From Pseudoips prasinana (lineage: Eukaryota; Arthropoda; Insecta; Lepidoptera; Nolidae): DNA of 64,000 nt. The notes under the pieces were generated by a model, which did not search any database, was not told where the DNA came from, and saw only the letters and a list, made by a program, of their open reading frames with translations. This document shows positions 19,600 through 30,353 of the stretch, piece by piece (positions within the stretch are counted from its first letter, which is position 1; the number at the start of each line of letters is the position of its first letter). The position numbers were made by a program, and so were the translations under genes. The stretch spans positions 34,756,001 to 34,820,000 of the forward strand of contig OX621247.1 of the NCBI GenBank assembly GCA_951640165.1, read 5' to 3'.

Positions 19600-22500
19600 C
19601 ATCATCATCATCATCATCATATCAGCCGAAAGACGTCCACTGCTGGACAAAGGCCTCCCTCAAAGATCTCCACAATTGCCGGTCTTGCGCTATCCGCATC
19701 CAGCGTTTTCCAGCGACCCGCACAAGATCATCGGTCCATCTTGTAGGGGGCCTGCCCACGCTGCGTCTTCCGGTTCGTGGTCGCCACTCGAGAACCTTTC
19801 TGCCCCAGCGGCCGTCGGCTCTACGAGCTATGTGCCCTGCCCACTGCCACTTCAGCTTGGCAATTCTTAGGGCTATGTCGGTGACTTTGGTTCGCCTGCG
19901 GATCTCATCATTTCTGATTCGATCTCGCAGGGAAACTCCAAGCATAGCCCTTTCCATTGCTCTTTGGGTGACCTTAAGCCGCCTGATAAGGCCCATAGTT
20001 AGCGACCACGTCTCTGTTCCGTAAGTCATCACTGGCAACACACACTGGTCGAAGACTTTCGACTTGAGACACTGCGGTATTTGGGACGAGAAGATATTAC
20101 GTAGCTTCCCGAACGCTGCCCAGCCGAGTTGGATTCTACGATTGACCTCCTTCTCGAAGTTGGACCTACCTAGTTGGATGGTCTGTCCTAGGTAAATATA
20201 GTTCTCTACAACTTCGAGTGCAGAGTCTCCAACCTTAACTAGAGTGGGTGCAACATGGATGTTTGACATAATTTTCGTCTTATCCATGTTCATTTTCAGA
20301 CCCACTTGTTGAGAGACTCTGCTGAGGCCATCGAGCATTGTACCGAGGTCGTCAAGGGTCTCAGCCATGACTACTATATCGTCGGCAAATCGAAGGTGGG
20401 TGATGTACTCGCCATTGACATTGATGCCAAAGCCTTTCCAGTCCAGAAGCTTGAAGACATCTTCCAATGCAGCGATGAACAGTTTCGGAGATATAACATC
20501 TCCCTGTCTCACACCTCGCTGCAAGTGGATAGGTTTCGAGTTCTGGTCCTGGAGTCGCACTGACATAGTGGCGTTTTCGTACAAACACTTTAACACCTTG
20601 ATATACCGGTAGTCGATTTGGCACCTTTGGAGAGACCTCAGTACGGCCCAAGTTTCGATCGAATCGAAGGCTTTCTCATAGTCCACAAACGCTAAGCATA
20701 ATGGCTGGTTATACTCTTCGGTCTTCTGTATAACCTGCCGCAGCGTATGTATGTGGTCTATGGTACTAAAGCCTTTACGGAAACCGGCTTGTTCGGGAGG
20801 CTGGAAGTCGTCAAACCTGCGTGCGAGACGATTCGTAATGACCCTCGAAAACAACTTGTAAACATGGCTCAGCAGTGTGATGGGTCTGTAATTCTTCAAG
20901 AGGGTTTTATCGCCCTTTTTGAAGAAGAGTACAACCACACCTCTGTGCCATGCTTTTGGCGTTTGACCTTCTAGTATGACGGAGTTAAATAACTTCTGAA
21001 GGGCCCGTAGGATTGGTGTACCACCCGCCTTCAGAAGCTCTGCCGTAATTCCATCATCACCAGGCGCCTTGTTGTTCTTAAGCTGTTCGAGAGCCATTCT
21101 AATCTCGCACAGGCTGACGTCCGGGATGTCGTCGGTGAAGTGTTGGGTTAGTCGTGCTCTGGGATCTGAGGCACAACTATCGACAGGTGACTGGGTTTTC
21201 GCATACAGCTGTCCATAGAACCTCTCGATCTCTCCCAGCAACTCAGGTTTAGACGTGACGATTCTGCCATCCTCAGTCTTCAGCTTCGTCAGTTGGCTCT
21301 GTCCAACAGACAGTTCTCTTGCAAACACTTTAGAGCCTTTGTTCCGCTCAATGGCTTCTTTAATACAATTTGTATTAAATTGGCGCGTGTCGCGTGTCAA
21401 AGACTTTGAGATCTGTCTGTTGAGCTGCCGGTATCTGGTAGCATCATCAGAGGATGTCAGAACCATTTTCCGTCTTTCGTCCATAAGCTGCAGGGTATAG
21501 TCAGAGATCTTTTTGGTTCTGTTTGTACGGTGGGCCTTGAAGACTTTAGACCCAGCCGTATGGACAGCTTCTACGAGCCTGTCATGGTATGAGTCCACTT
21601 CCTCGCAATCTGCTAGGCATTCGAAACGGTTTTGCAGTTCGAGCTGAAAGGGTTCAGGGTTTTGGATGTGGATGGGTAAAGGTCGGAGCGTAGACTTTAT
21701 TAGTCGGGACCTCTGGAGCTTGACATTTAGGTTCAATGAGCCTCTCACCAGTCTGTGATCGCTCCCGATTTTAACCGTATTGATCACTGAGACGTCATTG
21801 AACACCTGTCTACTCGTCGACAAGATAAAGTCTATCTCGTTTTTTGTTTTACCATCGGGGCTTACCCAGGTCCATTTGCGGTTTTCCGACTTCTTGAAAA
21901 AGGAGTTCATCATAAAGAGTCCCTCCTTCTCCATGAAGTCGGCCAACATTTGGCCCCGGGGATTCCGGTCTCCAGTTCCAAATTGCCCCACTTTCAGCTC
22001 ATTCCCGAATCGTTTACCCAGCTTCGCGTTAAAGTCCCCCATGACCACAGTGAAATAAGAGTTCGAGGTATGTATGGCTCTAGAAATATCCTCATACATG
22101 ACCTCAACCTCATCGTCGGAGTGCGTCGAAGTCGGCGCGTAAACCTGTATGACCTTCAACGAATACCGCTTGGTAATTCTGAGTATAAGGTACGCAACCC
22201 TAGTCGACACACTCTCGATTTTCACTATGTTGTGGACGAGGGACTTGTGGACTATGAACCCAACACCACCTTGGGAGAGTTGGTCGCCTTCCCGGAAATA
22301 GAACAGATTCCCGGATTTCAGGATTGTCGTGTCCTCCCCCTCTCTTCGGACTTCAGATAATCCTATTATGTCCCAATGTAACCTGCTCAATTCTTCCTCC
22401 AGTTCGATCATCTTCTCGTCGGTCCGCAGTGTGCGTGTGTTGTATGTTGCCAGGGCCAGAGGTCGTCGGTTTTGGTAAAGCGGAATCTGCCGGGGATTCT

Positions 22501-22782
22501 TAGCACCCCCTGCCCTGCCGTAACCACGGCTGTTACCACGGCTGGGAATAGCAGGGCTGCCGGGGACTGGGGGCCGCGGTTTAATTGTGTCCTTCATTTG
22601 AGGGGATCTGCCATAATCGCCACGCTTGGCAAACGGGTTGGCGATCGCAGTAAGGTAGAAATTGGTACTCATGAGAACGCTGCTGCCCATTCTCTGGAAT
22701 ATATTCCCTCGGGACGACTTCTACGTCCCCCCACGGGATGAGAGGGGGTAGTGATATTCTCTAGGCCGTCACCAAACAGCCT
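19600..22782 (-). mobile_element. Full-length RTE-clade LINE with 9-bp target duplication
   Basis: Flanked by GTTGAATAT at 19,591-19,599 and 22,783-22,791. On the minus strand it starts AGGCTGTTTGGTGACGGC at 22,782, has a 5' UTR of about 90 bp before the annotated ATG, one long open frame, and ends in an ATG/CAT trinucleotide tail (19,600-19,621). There is essentially no 3' UTR: the stop codon is the first TGA of the tail region. Length 3,183 bp. The intact frame and perfect duplication point to a recent insertion. Confidence 0.93.
19622..22690 (-). CDS. RTE LINE polyprotein: endonuclease and reverse transcriptase, intact
   Basis: 1,022 aa and no stops, close to the usual RTE single-ORF length. 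Apurinic-type endonuclease: ATYNTRTL (N84), LSEVRREG (E113), VMGDFNAKLG (D219, N221), GSDHRLV (S310, D311, H312), all catalytic residues present. Reverse transcriptase: KNYRPITLLS (600-608), AFVDYEKAFDS (D670), RGVRQGDVISP (725-735), LRFADDIVVM (FADD 768-771). The C-terminus has the basic GRRSVGRPPTRWTDDL block and ends VQQWTSFG. The enzyme would nick DNA and prime copying of its own RNA and of the SIDEs with the same 3' end. The N-terminal 70 residues overlap the 5' UTR repeat head, so the true start may lie slightly downstream. Confidence 0.93.
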   Translation of the reverse strand: MGSSVLMSTNFYLTAIANPFAKRGDYGRSPQMKDTIKPRPPVPGSPAIPSRGNSRGYGRAGGAKNPRQIPLYQNRRPLALATYNTRTLRTDEKMIELEEELSRLHWDIIGLSEVRREGEDTTILKSGNLFYFREGDQLSQGGVGFIVHKSLVHNIVKIESVSTRVAYLILRITKRYSLKVIQVYAPTSTHSDDEVEVMYEDISRAIHTSNSYFTVVMGDFNAKLGKRFGNELKVGQFGTGDRNPRGQMLADFMEKEGLFMMNSFFKKSENRKWTWVSPDGKTKNEIDFILSTSRQVFNDVSVINTVKIGSDHRLVRGSLNLNVKLQRSRLIKSTLRPLPIHIQNPEPFQLELQNRFECLADCEEVDSYHDRLVEAVHTAGSKVFKAHRTNRTKKISDYTLQLMDERRKMVLTSSDDATRYRQLNRQISKSLTRDTRQFNTNCIKEAIERNKGSKVFARELSVGQSQLTKLKTEDGRIVTSKPELLGEIERFYGQLYAKTQSPVDSCASDPRARLTQHFTDDIPDVSLCEIRMALEQLKNNKAPGDDGITAELLKAGGTPILRALQKLFNSVILEGQTPKAWHRGVVVLFFKKGDKTLLKNYRPITLLSHVYKLFSRVITNRLARRFDDFQPPEQAGFRKGFSTIDHIHTLRQVIQKTEEYNQPLCLAFVDYEKAFDSIETWAVLRSLQRCQIDYRYIKVLKCLYENATMSVRLQDQNSKPIHLQRGVRQGDVISPKLFIAALEDVFKLLDWKGFGINVNGEYITHLRFADDIVVMAETLDDLGTMLDGLSRVSQQVGLKMNMDKTKIMSNIHVAPTLVKVGDSALEVVENYIYLGQTIQLGRSNFEKEVNRRIQLGWAAFGKLRNIFSSQIPQCLKSKVFDQCVLPVMTYGTETWSLTMGLIRRLKVTQRAMERAMLGVSLRDRIRNDEIRRRTKVTDIALRIAKLKWQWAGHIARRADGRWGRKVLEWRPRTGRRSVGRPPTRWTDDLVRVAGKRWMRIAQDRQLWRSLREAFVQQWTSFG

Positions 22783-22886
22783 GTTGAATATAGTGGAACT
22801 ATATACAATGTCGCCAACTACTTTGTACCTATATTCTCGCAAATAAATATTTCATTCATTCATTCATAAACACACCCACCACCCAC

Positions 22887-22927
<41 letters not shown>

Positions 22928-24085
22928 GACACACACAGGCATGTAAACACTAGCATTTAATAATAATACAAAAAAAACTAAAAAAAATAATGTTGTAACC
23001 TAGTTTGTAGTATTGTACCTCGCCACCCTACCCCTATATTCTAAATTCTTTTTTATTTGATGTGTTCCCTAACGTTGTACCTGATCACCCTAACTAACGG
23101 CATACAATTTAGTATCTAACTGAACCTAACTCTTATGTGTCTAATAAGGAATACTCCTTGATACTAATATGATCCTAAATTTTCTTAACTTAAATCATGA
23201 ATTTATATTCTTGCTGGATTTGATTGAAACAAGTTGATTTAAATTGGCCAGTGATTCGTCTAGTATGGTAGGAACCTATGTTGCACATAGTAATCCAAGA
23301 ACTTTTTGAAAAGGAGAACAAACCAATCAATCCTAAATTAACTTTATCCTAATCATAAATAAACTTTCTAAACTTGAGGTAATTGTACAAGAGTGACAGA
23401 ACTAATGAAGCCTAGTTTACCCTAAATTAATTACCATAATGGTATCTAAAATCTTATTAGAACTTTATTTTAATATATAAGACCATAAATATGTAGTTTT
23501 AATTCTATAATTTCTCTGATAAACATAAAGTTTTCATACTACTTCTTATTGAAGTATAACTTATTTTCATAAGAGGATATTATGTTATTTGATAAGTCCT
23601 ATTGAATGAATGTCTTGTTGATATTGTCTAATTAGATTATATGTATGTTTCCTAAATTAATTAAATCCTAAATTAAATTCCTAAATTAAATCTTGAAATA
23701 TAATAGTTTAATTCAGCCATAGTATATATGTTTTCCTTAAAATATTGTTGAGATTGACTTTATATCTTTTCTAGATTATTCTAGCTTGTTTGTAGATTAT
23801 ACTAGAACATCATAATATACAATATTATTTTATTTGCGGCTATGGTACTCGCCCAAAGCATCCCCGCGAGGTACAATAGTCTCCGGCTCCATAGGGTCAA
23901 GACTCCTTCCGCGCTCCGGACTGCAAATGTCCTTAACAGGGATACTCTTTTATTCCAATTACAGAAAGGTCTGTGTATGTGTAGTAAGTCAATGTCCTTT
24001 GAAAACAAGAGACATGAGAGGGCTTATTCTTTTGACTACCCTAACTTTTACTTATTTATTACAAAATTATATATGACTCTAGTTC

Positions 24086-24163
<78 letters not shown>

Positions 24164-25334
24164 CAAGGAAAACATTTATATATGGATAATATTTATAATT
24201 AACCTTATGTAATAACACAGAAGCCTTAATTTGTCATAAGTAACTTCTTGGATTCACCAATGTTGTAATATCTTCAGAAAGCTTATTCAATATAAGCAAG
24301 TTAATTTGAGAATGGTTCTAATCGCAACCACTGGTTTGACTGTTAACAAAGTCAACCCATAATAATACTTCATCATTGTATTATTATTATTTGAGTCATC
24401 TGCTCAAGGAACTTCGCATTCCTGTCAAGGTTCAACAATTCTTGAACTTCAACATCAATTGTATAAGTAATAGTATCTTGTATCACTTGTGAAGATTTAG
24501 TTCTTTGTATTCATTACCCAAGTAATGACCGCTTGATATGAAAGCATTCAATATCAGTAAGAAAATCTGAATATGATTCTAATTGGAACCACTTATATGA
24601 CTATTAACTGAGTCAATATTAGTGTAATCAATACTTTGAAGGTGTGTTATTAAATCATTTGTGATTCTTGTCAAAAATCAATGATCTCTTGATCTTCAAC
24701 ATGGTAGGTAGAGATGTTTCATAATAACATCATTGGAACTTTTGTAAGGTTCTACTAATCTTCCATAGATCCTTAAAAGACTGCTTTGCGGCCGGTCTTA
24801 AGTACCAAGACATCATTATGAAACTTAATATTTCCGGTTAATCCTAAACACAGCACGTCATGTTTGCTGTTGTAGAATAGCCTCTACTATCTTCCATAGA
24901 GAACTAAATAAGACTGTCAGTGACCGGTCTTAAACAAACAAGACATCAGTTTTCTCTTCCACTGATAGTACATGTATTCAAAACTAACCCTATAAGGGAT
25001 TTAACATCAGGTAAATAGTTAACTGCTATTAACCCAGTTAATAATTCAGGAACTTTTAATTAAAGTTATTATATTAATTACTATCTAACATTGATAGCTT
25101 TCATTCAATAATAGATATAATTCTGGTTCTATCGTCTAGTTAGTTTAAACATAGAATTAGTTTAAAAGTATTTGTCTTATAAATACATAAGTAATACAAC
25201 TTTGGGACATCATTCCCATTCATCCCAACATATCCGTGAATGAGAATAGAATTGTTTTACCATCTAGACTCAACTAAAGTTATCGAGCATACGTAATAAT
25301 GTAACATTGTAAATAAAAGTAAAAAGCCTCACCT
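22783..25334. other. AT-rich DNA, microsatellites and diverged tandem repeats; no gene recognised
   Basis: CATT repeats (22,850-22,866) and a CA run (about 22,880-22,925) follow the RTE. 'cctaaattaa'-type words recur from 22,990 to 23,700. A pure AT run covers 24,086-24,159. From 24,280 to 24,990 diverged repeats are visible (separate entry). A CG-richer block at 23,840-23,960 has no domain. This could be a host intron or an unknown old element. Confidence 0.5.
24280..24990. repeat. Diverged tandem repeats
   Basis: Segments recur in order. 'ggttctaatcgcaaccac' near 24,313 has a partner 'gattctaattggaaccac' near 24,574 (spacing about 261); 'gaacttcaacat' near 24,445 has 'gatcttcaacat' near 24,689. 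A second pair, 'cttccatagatccttaaaag' near 24,763 and 'cttccatagagaactaaata' near 24,894, each followed by CCGGTCTTAA, is spaced about 131. Much diverged, hence old. Confidence 0.6.
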
Positions 25335-25345
25335 GTGTTCAAAGC

Positions 25346-25612
25346 TTACCAACCAACACGAGATGACGCTTCCTTCATTATCTCTCCTTTAAAACAAATG
25401 ATACAACCAATATTCAGCCGATCCTCCACTCTAATTACACCAAAAACGACGCTCGCTCCTAAATCTTCTATAGGACTCCTGAAACCACACTTAAAACTTC
25501 TGAAACAACTTTTTCTTTCGTTAGCGTCTAGCGCGAAGCGCCGCCATTCTCTTGACAGTCCTCCATATTGCCAAAATGCCTCGTCAATAATGCCACATCC
25601 GGTCAGTCTCAT
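25346..25612 (-). other. 88-aa open frame, possible exon, unassigned
   Basis: Minus-strand ATG at 25,612 opens an 88-aa frame rich in basic and hydrophobic residues (ends SSRVGW). The segment is less AT-rich than its surroundings, and a GT-type donor-like sequence (CAG|GTGAGG) follows at about 25,330. A CCAAT-like ATTGG lies upstream near 25,795. No domain recognised; it could be a first exon of an unknown transcript or chance. Confidence 0.15.
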
Positions 25613-26543
25613 TAATTAAATAAATGTAATCTGCATAATCACATAAAAATAAATAGTTAATCTTCTATCAAAACGACAGTTAGTATTATATTACACATAT
25701 AAATTTATTAATACATTATCCATTATTGTATATGAATAAAAAGTAGTTGTTTTGTGAAACAATCATTTTTCCCGGTAATCCTATAACTGTTCCCATTGGT
25801 CGATTTCAAGATTAGAGAAGGGACTAATCTTTATAGTAACTAGTGATGTCCCTATATGTAAATTATTACGATAATTGAACTAATGTTAAGCGTGCTCCAC
25901 ACATATTTGCATCGATTAGTCTAAATTTGATAATCAGGCATAATACGAATTAAAATACTATAAATCAGTTGTTATATTTTGTTTCCTCTAAAAGATATTT
26001 TGCAACACGCCAGCTAAATTATATTACGATTAGCTGGACGAAGGATATGTGAATAATCTCAACGTGACGAGCCAGTATGGTTAGTTACAGTATGTACCTT
26101 TTTTGCACTTCACCTGATCTATTGCGAATAACACCTTAATTTACTTCCTAGGATACGTCACTGTCTCCCCTTAATACAGGCTAATTAGTAGCCTATCTAG
26201 GGGGGCAGCAGGACAACGATTTTGCGTAATGTGTTATGTACTAATTATTATATAATAACTATGTGTATTTAAGTGAAATAAAGATTTATTATTATTATTC
26301 ATTCAATTTTGAGAGGAGGCCCTACAGTGTGTCAGATATGGTCTGCATTATTATTATTTTAGTGAAATGTGAATAATTGCCAAGCTTAAGTGGCAGTGGG
26401 CATTTCAACGAGCCCGCTGCATGTGGGTAAAAATAATACCAGCCATTGTGTAGATCCTTGGGGTAAATAGTTGTCGACGAGTAAACGTTTTTCAGCTGAC
26501 ATGAATTCGAAAAGTTAATGGACCAAAATTAATATATTAGTTA
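25613..26543. other. No gene; LINE tail and RTE relic
   Basis: A LINE-like 3' end (AATAAAGATTTATTATTATT) sits at about 26,277-26,300, plus strand. 'gccaagcttaagtggcagtg' at 26,379-26,398 is a decayed piece of the RTE C-terminal coding region (AKLKWQW). The rest is unremarkable. Confidence 0.45.
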
Positions 26544-26864
26544 CTAGCTGTGCCCCGCGGTTTTACCCGCGTTAAGTTGTATAAATTATCACTGCTCCTC
26601 CTCTATAGGTAACAGCGTGATAATATGTAGCCTATATGTTGACCCGACCTCTTAGTAATATTCACACAAAATTTGAAGTAAATCCATACAGTACTTTTTG
26701 AGTTTAGCCCGGACATACATACAGATAAACAGACACACAGACAAAAATTCAAAAAAATATTTTTTTGGCTTCGATACCGTTTGTAGATCACGCCCCAAGT
26801 ATCCTTTTTAAAAAAGATTCAATGTCCAGTTTAGACCTTCCTACGATTTTATTATATGTATAGA
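26544..26864 (-). mobile_element. Non-autonomous Helitron, complete
   Basis: On the minus strand: 5' TCTATACATATAATAAAATC at 26,864 after A, 3' end hairpin CGCGGG...CCGCGG then GGCACAG and CTAG at 26,544-26,547 followed by T (read on that strand). Internal CAGACA repeats. Sister copy at 35,111-35,437. Confidence 0.88.
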
Positions 26865-27825
26865 TAGATTAAAATTATATTATAATTTGTATGTTATTCG
26901 TAATAATATATTTGGATTTGGTGAATGCGCGTCCATACGGTTGTTAAACGCTTAAATAGGACACGAAGGCTTTCCAATTCTTTTGCGATGAAGTGTACCC
27001 ATATGGTTCCATAGCCATAAGAAAAGCCATTAAAAAAACTCTGTGGCCCGTTGGATTATAAAGCAATTACAAAATTGTATTAAGTTATACTAATACCTAT
27101 AAAAAAGTGTATAAGAGTCTGTTTTTAGCACTGTTATTCGTTAAGTAACTAAAAACAACGCCTTTAAACTTTCATACCAAGCCAACCTACAAAACAAAAC
27201 AATTAATTTGAAAGTAAAATTTAATCTTTTAATTCTACACGGGGCCATAATAGAAAAGCGGGTACTAGGTTGACATGAGCGTGCAAGAGGTTGTTTTTAG
27301 TAAAGTTAACAAGAAACTTCATTAAGGGGTGGGTATCCCGTGATTAACGTTAACATTATCGTACATTGAACGCTCTTCTACGTACACTAGTGTTGTAGTA
27401 AAGTCGATAAAGTTGTATAATTTCTCATTCTGATTACAAAAAAATCGCATCGGTCACGAGGCTCCCATGAAAATTTATTTGTTTATAATACATTTAATTT
27501 ATTCTTAAATCTAAATAATAATAATAATGTATACAACTATATTACTACAAACATGTTCCGACTATTTACAAGCGCTTTTTTAAAGTCTACGTGAATAAAA
27601 ACCTTTTTTTATTTTAAACTCTTGACCTTGCTAATATGAGTCAGCCATGCTGGGAATAGACATGATATCAATTTCAAAAATGGAATCATGTATGAATGAT
27701 TTAATGGATGGTTCTATATTTGAAATATTATTTAATGATACGGCTGTTTGAAATAAATGTTTCTCAAATGAAAAAATGTTTCAATGTTGGTAGTTAATTT
27801 TATAGTATTGTTTGTTTTTACTCCT
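26865..27825. other. No gene; one retroelement 3' end
   Basis: At about 27,540-27,622 a plus-strand 3' end reads 'caagcgcttttttaaagtct' then 'gaataaaaacc' and a T-rich run, the same UTR family as 36,370-36,660, 57,433-57,620 and 59,790-60,490. Nothing else recognised. Confidence 0.45.
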
Positions 27826-28068
27826 GAGACCATCTCATCCCGTGGGGGGCGTAGTAGTCGTCCCGAGAGAATATCTCCTAGAAAACAGAAAACAGCGTCT
27901 CTTAGTGTACTATGATCATCATATTGTGATCGCCAACCTGTCTGCCAAGTGTGGCGATTATGGCATATCCCTACAAATGGCGGACGCAATTCCAGTGTAG
28001 AAATCTCTTAGAAAAGGTCTCGGATCTCCTTTGTTCAGTGGTGGATGTCTTTAGGCTGATATAATGTT
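27826..28068 (+). mobile_element. RTE SIDE, diverged
   Basis: Matches the SIDE at 19,105 from 'ccatctcatcccgtgggggg' through 'gtggcgattatggcatatcc' to 'cagtggtggatgtctttagg' and a degenerate trinucleotide tail. The first bases of the head are missing and about 35 bp are changed before the tail. Confidence 0.75.
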
Positions 28069-28380
28069 GGTGATTACAACTAACATTTTCAGGCAATTTA
28101 TTCCAATAGCTGTCGTAAATGACGATATGCTAAATGAATGGCAATGTAGATGGAACATCGCAAATATTCCATCCATTTCTAAGAGATTTCCACAATAGGA
28201 TATGCCATAATTGCCACGCTTAACAGATTTACCACTTGAATACGTGCAATAAACGCTTACTAAAACTAAAATAGGCAGTAAAATTAGCGATAAAAATGCA
28301 ACCGGCAGTGCATTATTTCGCTCAAATAGGAGTCCGACTGGGAAAGTACCTCCCCCTTACAGAATACATTCCTAAATAAT

Positions 28381-28810
28381 CTTTCTAATTTTATTTTATT
28401 TTTACTTTATTGGGACATAAAACAGTTACACATTAGGTATAGTTAAATTATTTAAATATAAATTTTAAGAATAGGTAAACGTGTAACCCACACCAATGTC
28501 CGCGAATTAATGTTAAAAATAGGTAGTAATAAATGCGTGCATTAATTAAGCAGAGAAGTACCTATGTAGGTACTAGTGAGTAGGTATTAACTATAACTAT
28601 TTTAGTAGTTCAGTAGCCATTTTTTTGAACTTAAAGTGCGATAGTGCAAAAATGTCCAAATCGTGGAAGTGTGTGTTATACGTTTCCACAATGCGTCGGA
28701 GAGGCACCCGTGCGCCAGCGTGAGTTCTGCACCGCGCGGTGTGGAACAGCCGGGGCACGCGTGCCTCTCGACGCATTACAGTTCTAGGTACAATATAACA
28801 TAAGTTGTTA
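28381..28810 (-). mobile_element. LINE 3' UTR insert in SINE-E (AAATAAT target duplication)
   Basis: 430 bp between AAATAAT copies at 28,374-28,380 and 28,811-28,817. On the minus strand it ends with an A-rich tail (TAAAAATAAAATAAAATTAG). No coding frame remains, so it is a 5'-truncated retroelement copy. It contains a GC-rich palindrome. Confidence 0.65.
28688..28779. repeat. 92-bp GC-rich imperfect palindrome
   Basis: Arms starting AATGCGTCGGAGAGGCAC and ending CGTGCCTCTCGACGCATT pair over about 40 bp with a few mismatches, meeting at GCGCGG. Could be a tiny MITE or a conserved UTR hairpin of the host retroelement. Confidence 0.7.
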
Positions 28811-29033
28811 AAATAATAACATTAATAATTTTAATGTTGTGTTTCTGCGTGTGAGTAAGGTCGCCAGAACTCATTGGGGCCAGCAACACTTGTTTCCTGA
28901 CTCTTAAAGACCGGCAACTCACTCGCGACTCCTCTGGTGTTGTGAGTGTCTATCGGCGGTGGTGATCACTTGCCATCAGGTGACTCACTTGTACGATTGT
29001 CGCCCTCTGATATAAAAAAAACAATATCCAGCC

Positions 29034-29878
29034 ATTTATTTATTTATTGGCTCACCAACAATTGTTTACACTTATTATAAGTTGACATTGTAACTAACAC
29101 ATAAGGAATTTATTCTGAATTATATTATTATTACAGATTACAGGATAAATATGTTTATAAACAAGTCTAGTGAAACAATCACTGATAGGTAAGCACCGCA
29201 TGTATAAATGAAACATACATTATTATAAAAAAGATACAAAAATAAAAACAAAGAAAACAGACATAATCACATTATTCAGTTTTTTTTCATCGACTGAGTC
29301 CCAGCTCTACCGTTTGCAATCTAGTATAACGATCGGCTATTAAGAGGCAAGTAAGAGTGGGTAAGACGTGTTACAGTAACGAGTACTTCAGGTATTACTA
29401 GGGATAGATTTACTGAACGATACGCCACGTAAATACTTCCATGTTTCTTTTTCCGGATTGCAAATATGTTTCAGTCGATGTTGTCAAAGTCAATGAGTAT
29501 ATTTTATGACTGACTTTGGAATTAATACCCCGTTTTTATGTATAACCTAGAACTAATGTTTTACTTATTGCTTTATTAGTATTTTAGTAACTTACTAAAG
29601 AAAGTACTTGTTTTAAATTCGACCATTAAGCTTCTCTTGTCAATGACTATAGACATTAAAAACAAATAACATTAATCTGTTCTCAGTTTTGACACCTATT
29701 TTGTCATCTCTTCTCAGTTTGTCACCATATCAAAAGCATGGCAGTGTGTGTAACGTATTTTTATTAAAATAATTTACTCCTAATGCCTATTATATAAAAC
29801 CTTTTAGTTACTGACAAAGTGGCTTAACTTCTTAGTGTCTCCGTACCTTAAGCTGTTCATCTTGATTGTAGCTAATAT
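29034..29878. other. No gene recognised
   Basis: AT-rich, unique-looking DNA. No SINE box, Helitron end or coding frame found. Confidence 0.5.
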
Positions 29879-30353
29879 AAGATAAGATAAGATAAATACA
29901 CTTTATTGTACACCATTTACAGGACACATTTTATTATAGTTACAGTTAATTATAGAAAGGTGCAATTGGCGGTCTTATCGCTTACAGCGATCTCTTCCAG
30001 ACAACCTTCAGTTGGACCATATTGTAAGGAATTTGGAGTAGCGGTATAGTGTATGGTGTAAGAATTTGGGTGATAGTAACTTAACACTAATAGTGATATC
30101 TACTTAGTTGTAGTACTACCACTAATTAAAATACTTATAATACTAAAACTTATCTATATCTAAATACAAATAATAATAAATAAATAATATTCTAACACAC
30201 ATATATATATATAATATATACATACATACATAATAATAAAACATATACATAAATACCTGTAAAATAAAATATGAATTAATATATATATAACCAGTTATGA
30301 TGGAAATATTAATTATATCTAGTAGGGTTATATGGTGGACAAGATAAAGAATA
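29879..30353 (-). mobile_element. LINE C 3' UTR
   Basis: Minus strand: AT-rich UTR, then GGTTGTCTGGAAGAG, a perfect hairpin ATCGCT-3 nt-AGCGAT (29,977-29,991), AAGACCGCC, and a terminus GTACAATAAAGTG followed by TATCT repeats (29,879-29,895). The last 110 bp match the UTR fragment at 18,121-18,270, although the hairpin is not preserved there. Confidence 0.75.

Larger units (their letters stand above)
28305..29033 (+). mobile_element. SINE-E, interrupted
   Basis: Comparison with the uninterrupted minus-strand copy at 34,376-34,690 shows the left part at 28,305-28,380 ('gactgggaaagtacctccc') and the right part at 28,811-29,033 ('gtgagtaaggtcgccagaac' to 'catcaggtgactcac' and an A-rich tail). 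The 'accggcaactcactcgcgac' and 'ccatcaggtga' blocks resemble the Bm1-like moth SINE end. Confidence 0.75.

Noticed and set aside
19535..22741. Several plus-strand frames of 64-136 aa
   Set aside because: Antisense shadows of the intact RTE ORF.
23842..24189. 115-aa open frame through the AT run
   Set aside because: Its C-terminal half is IYIYIY from the AT microsatellite; no domain.
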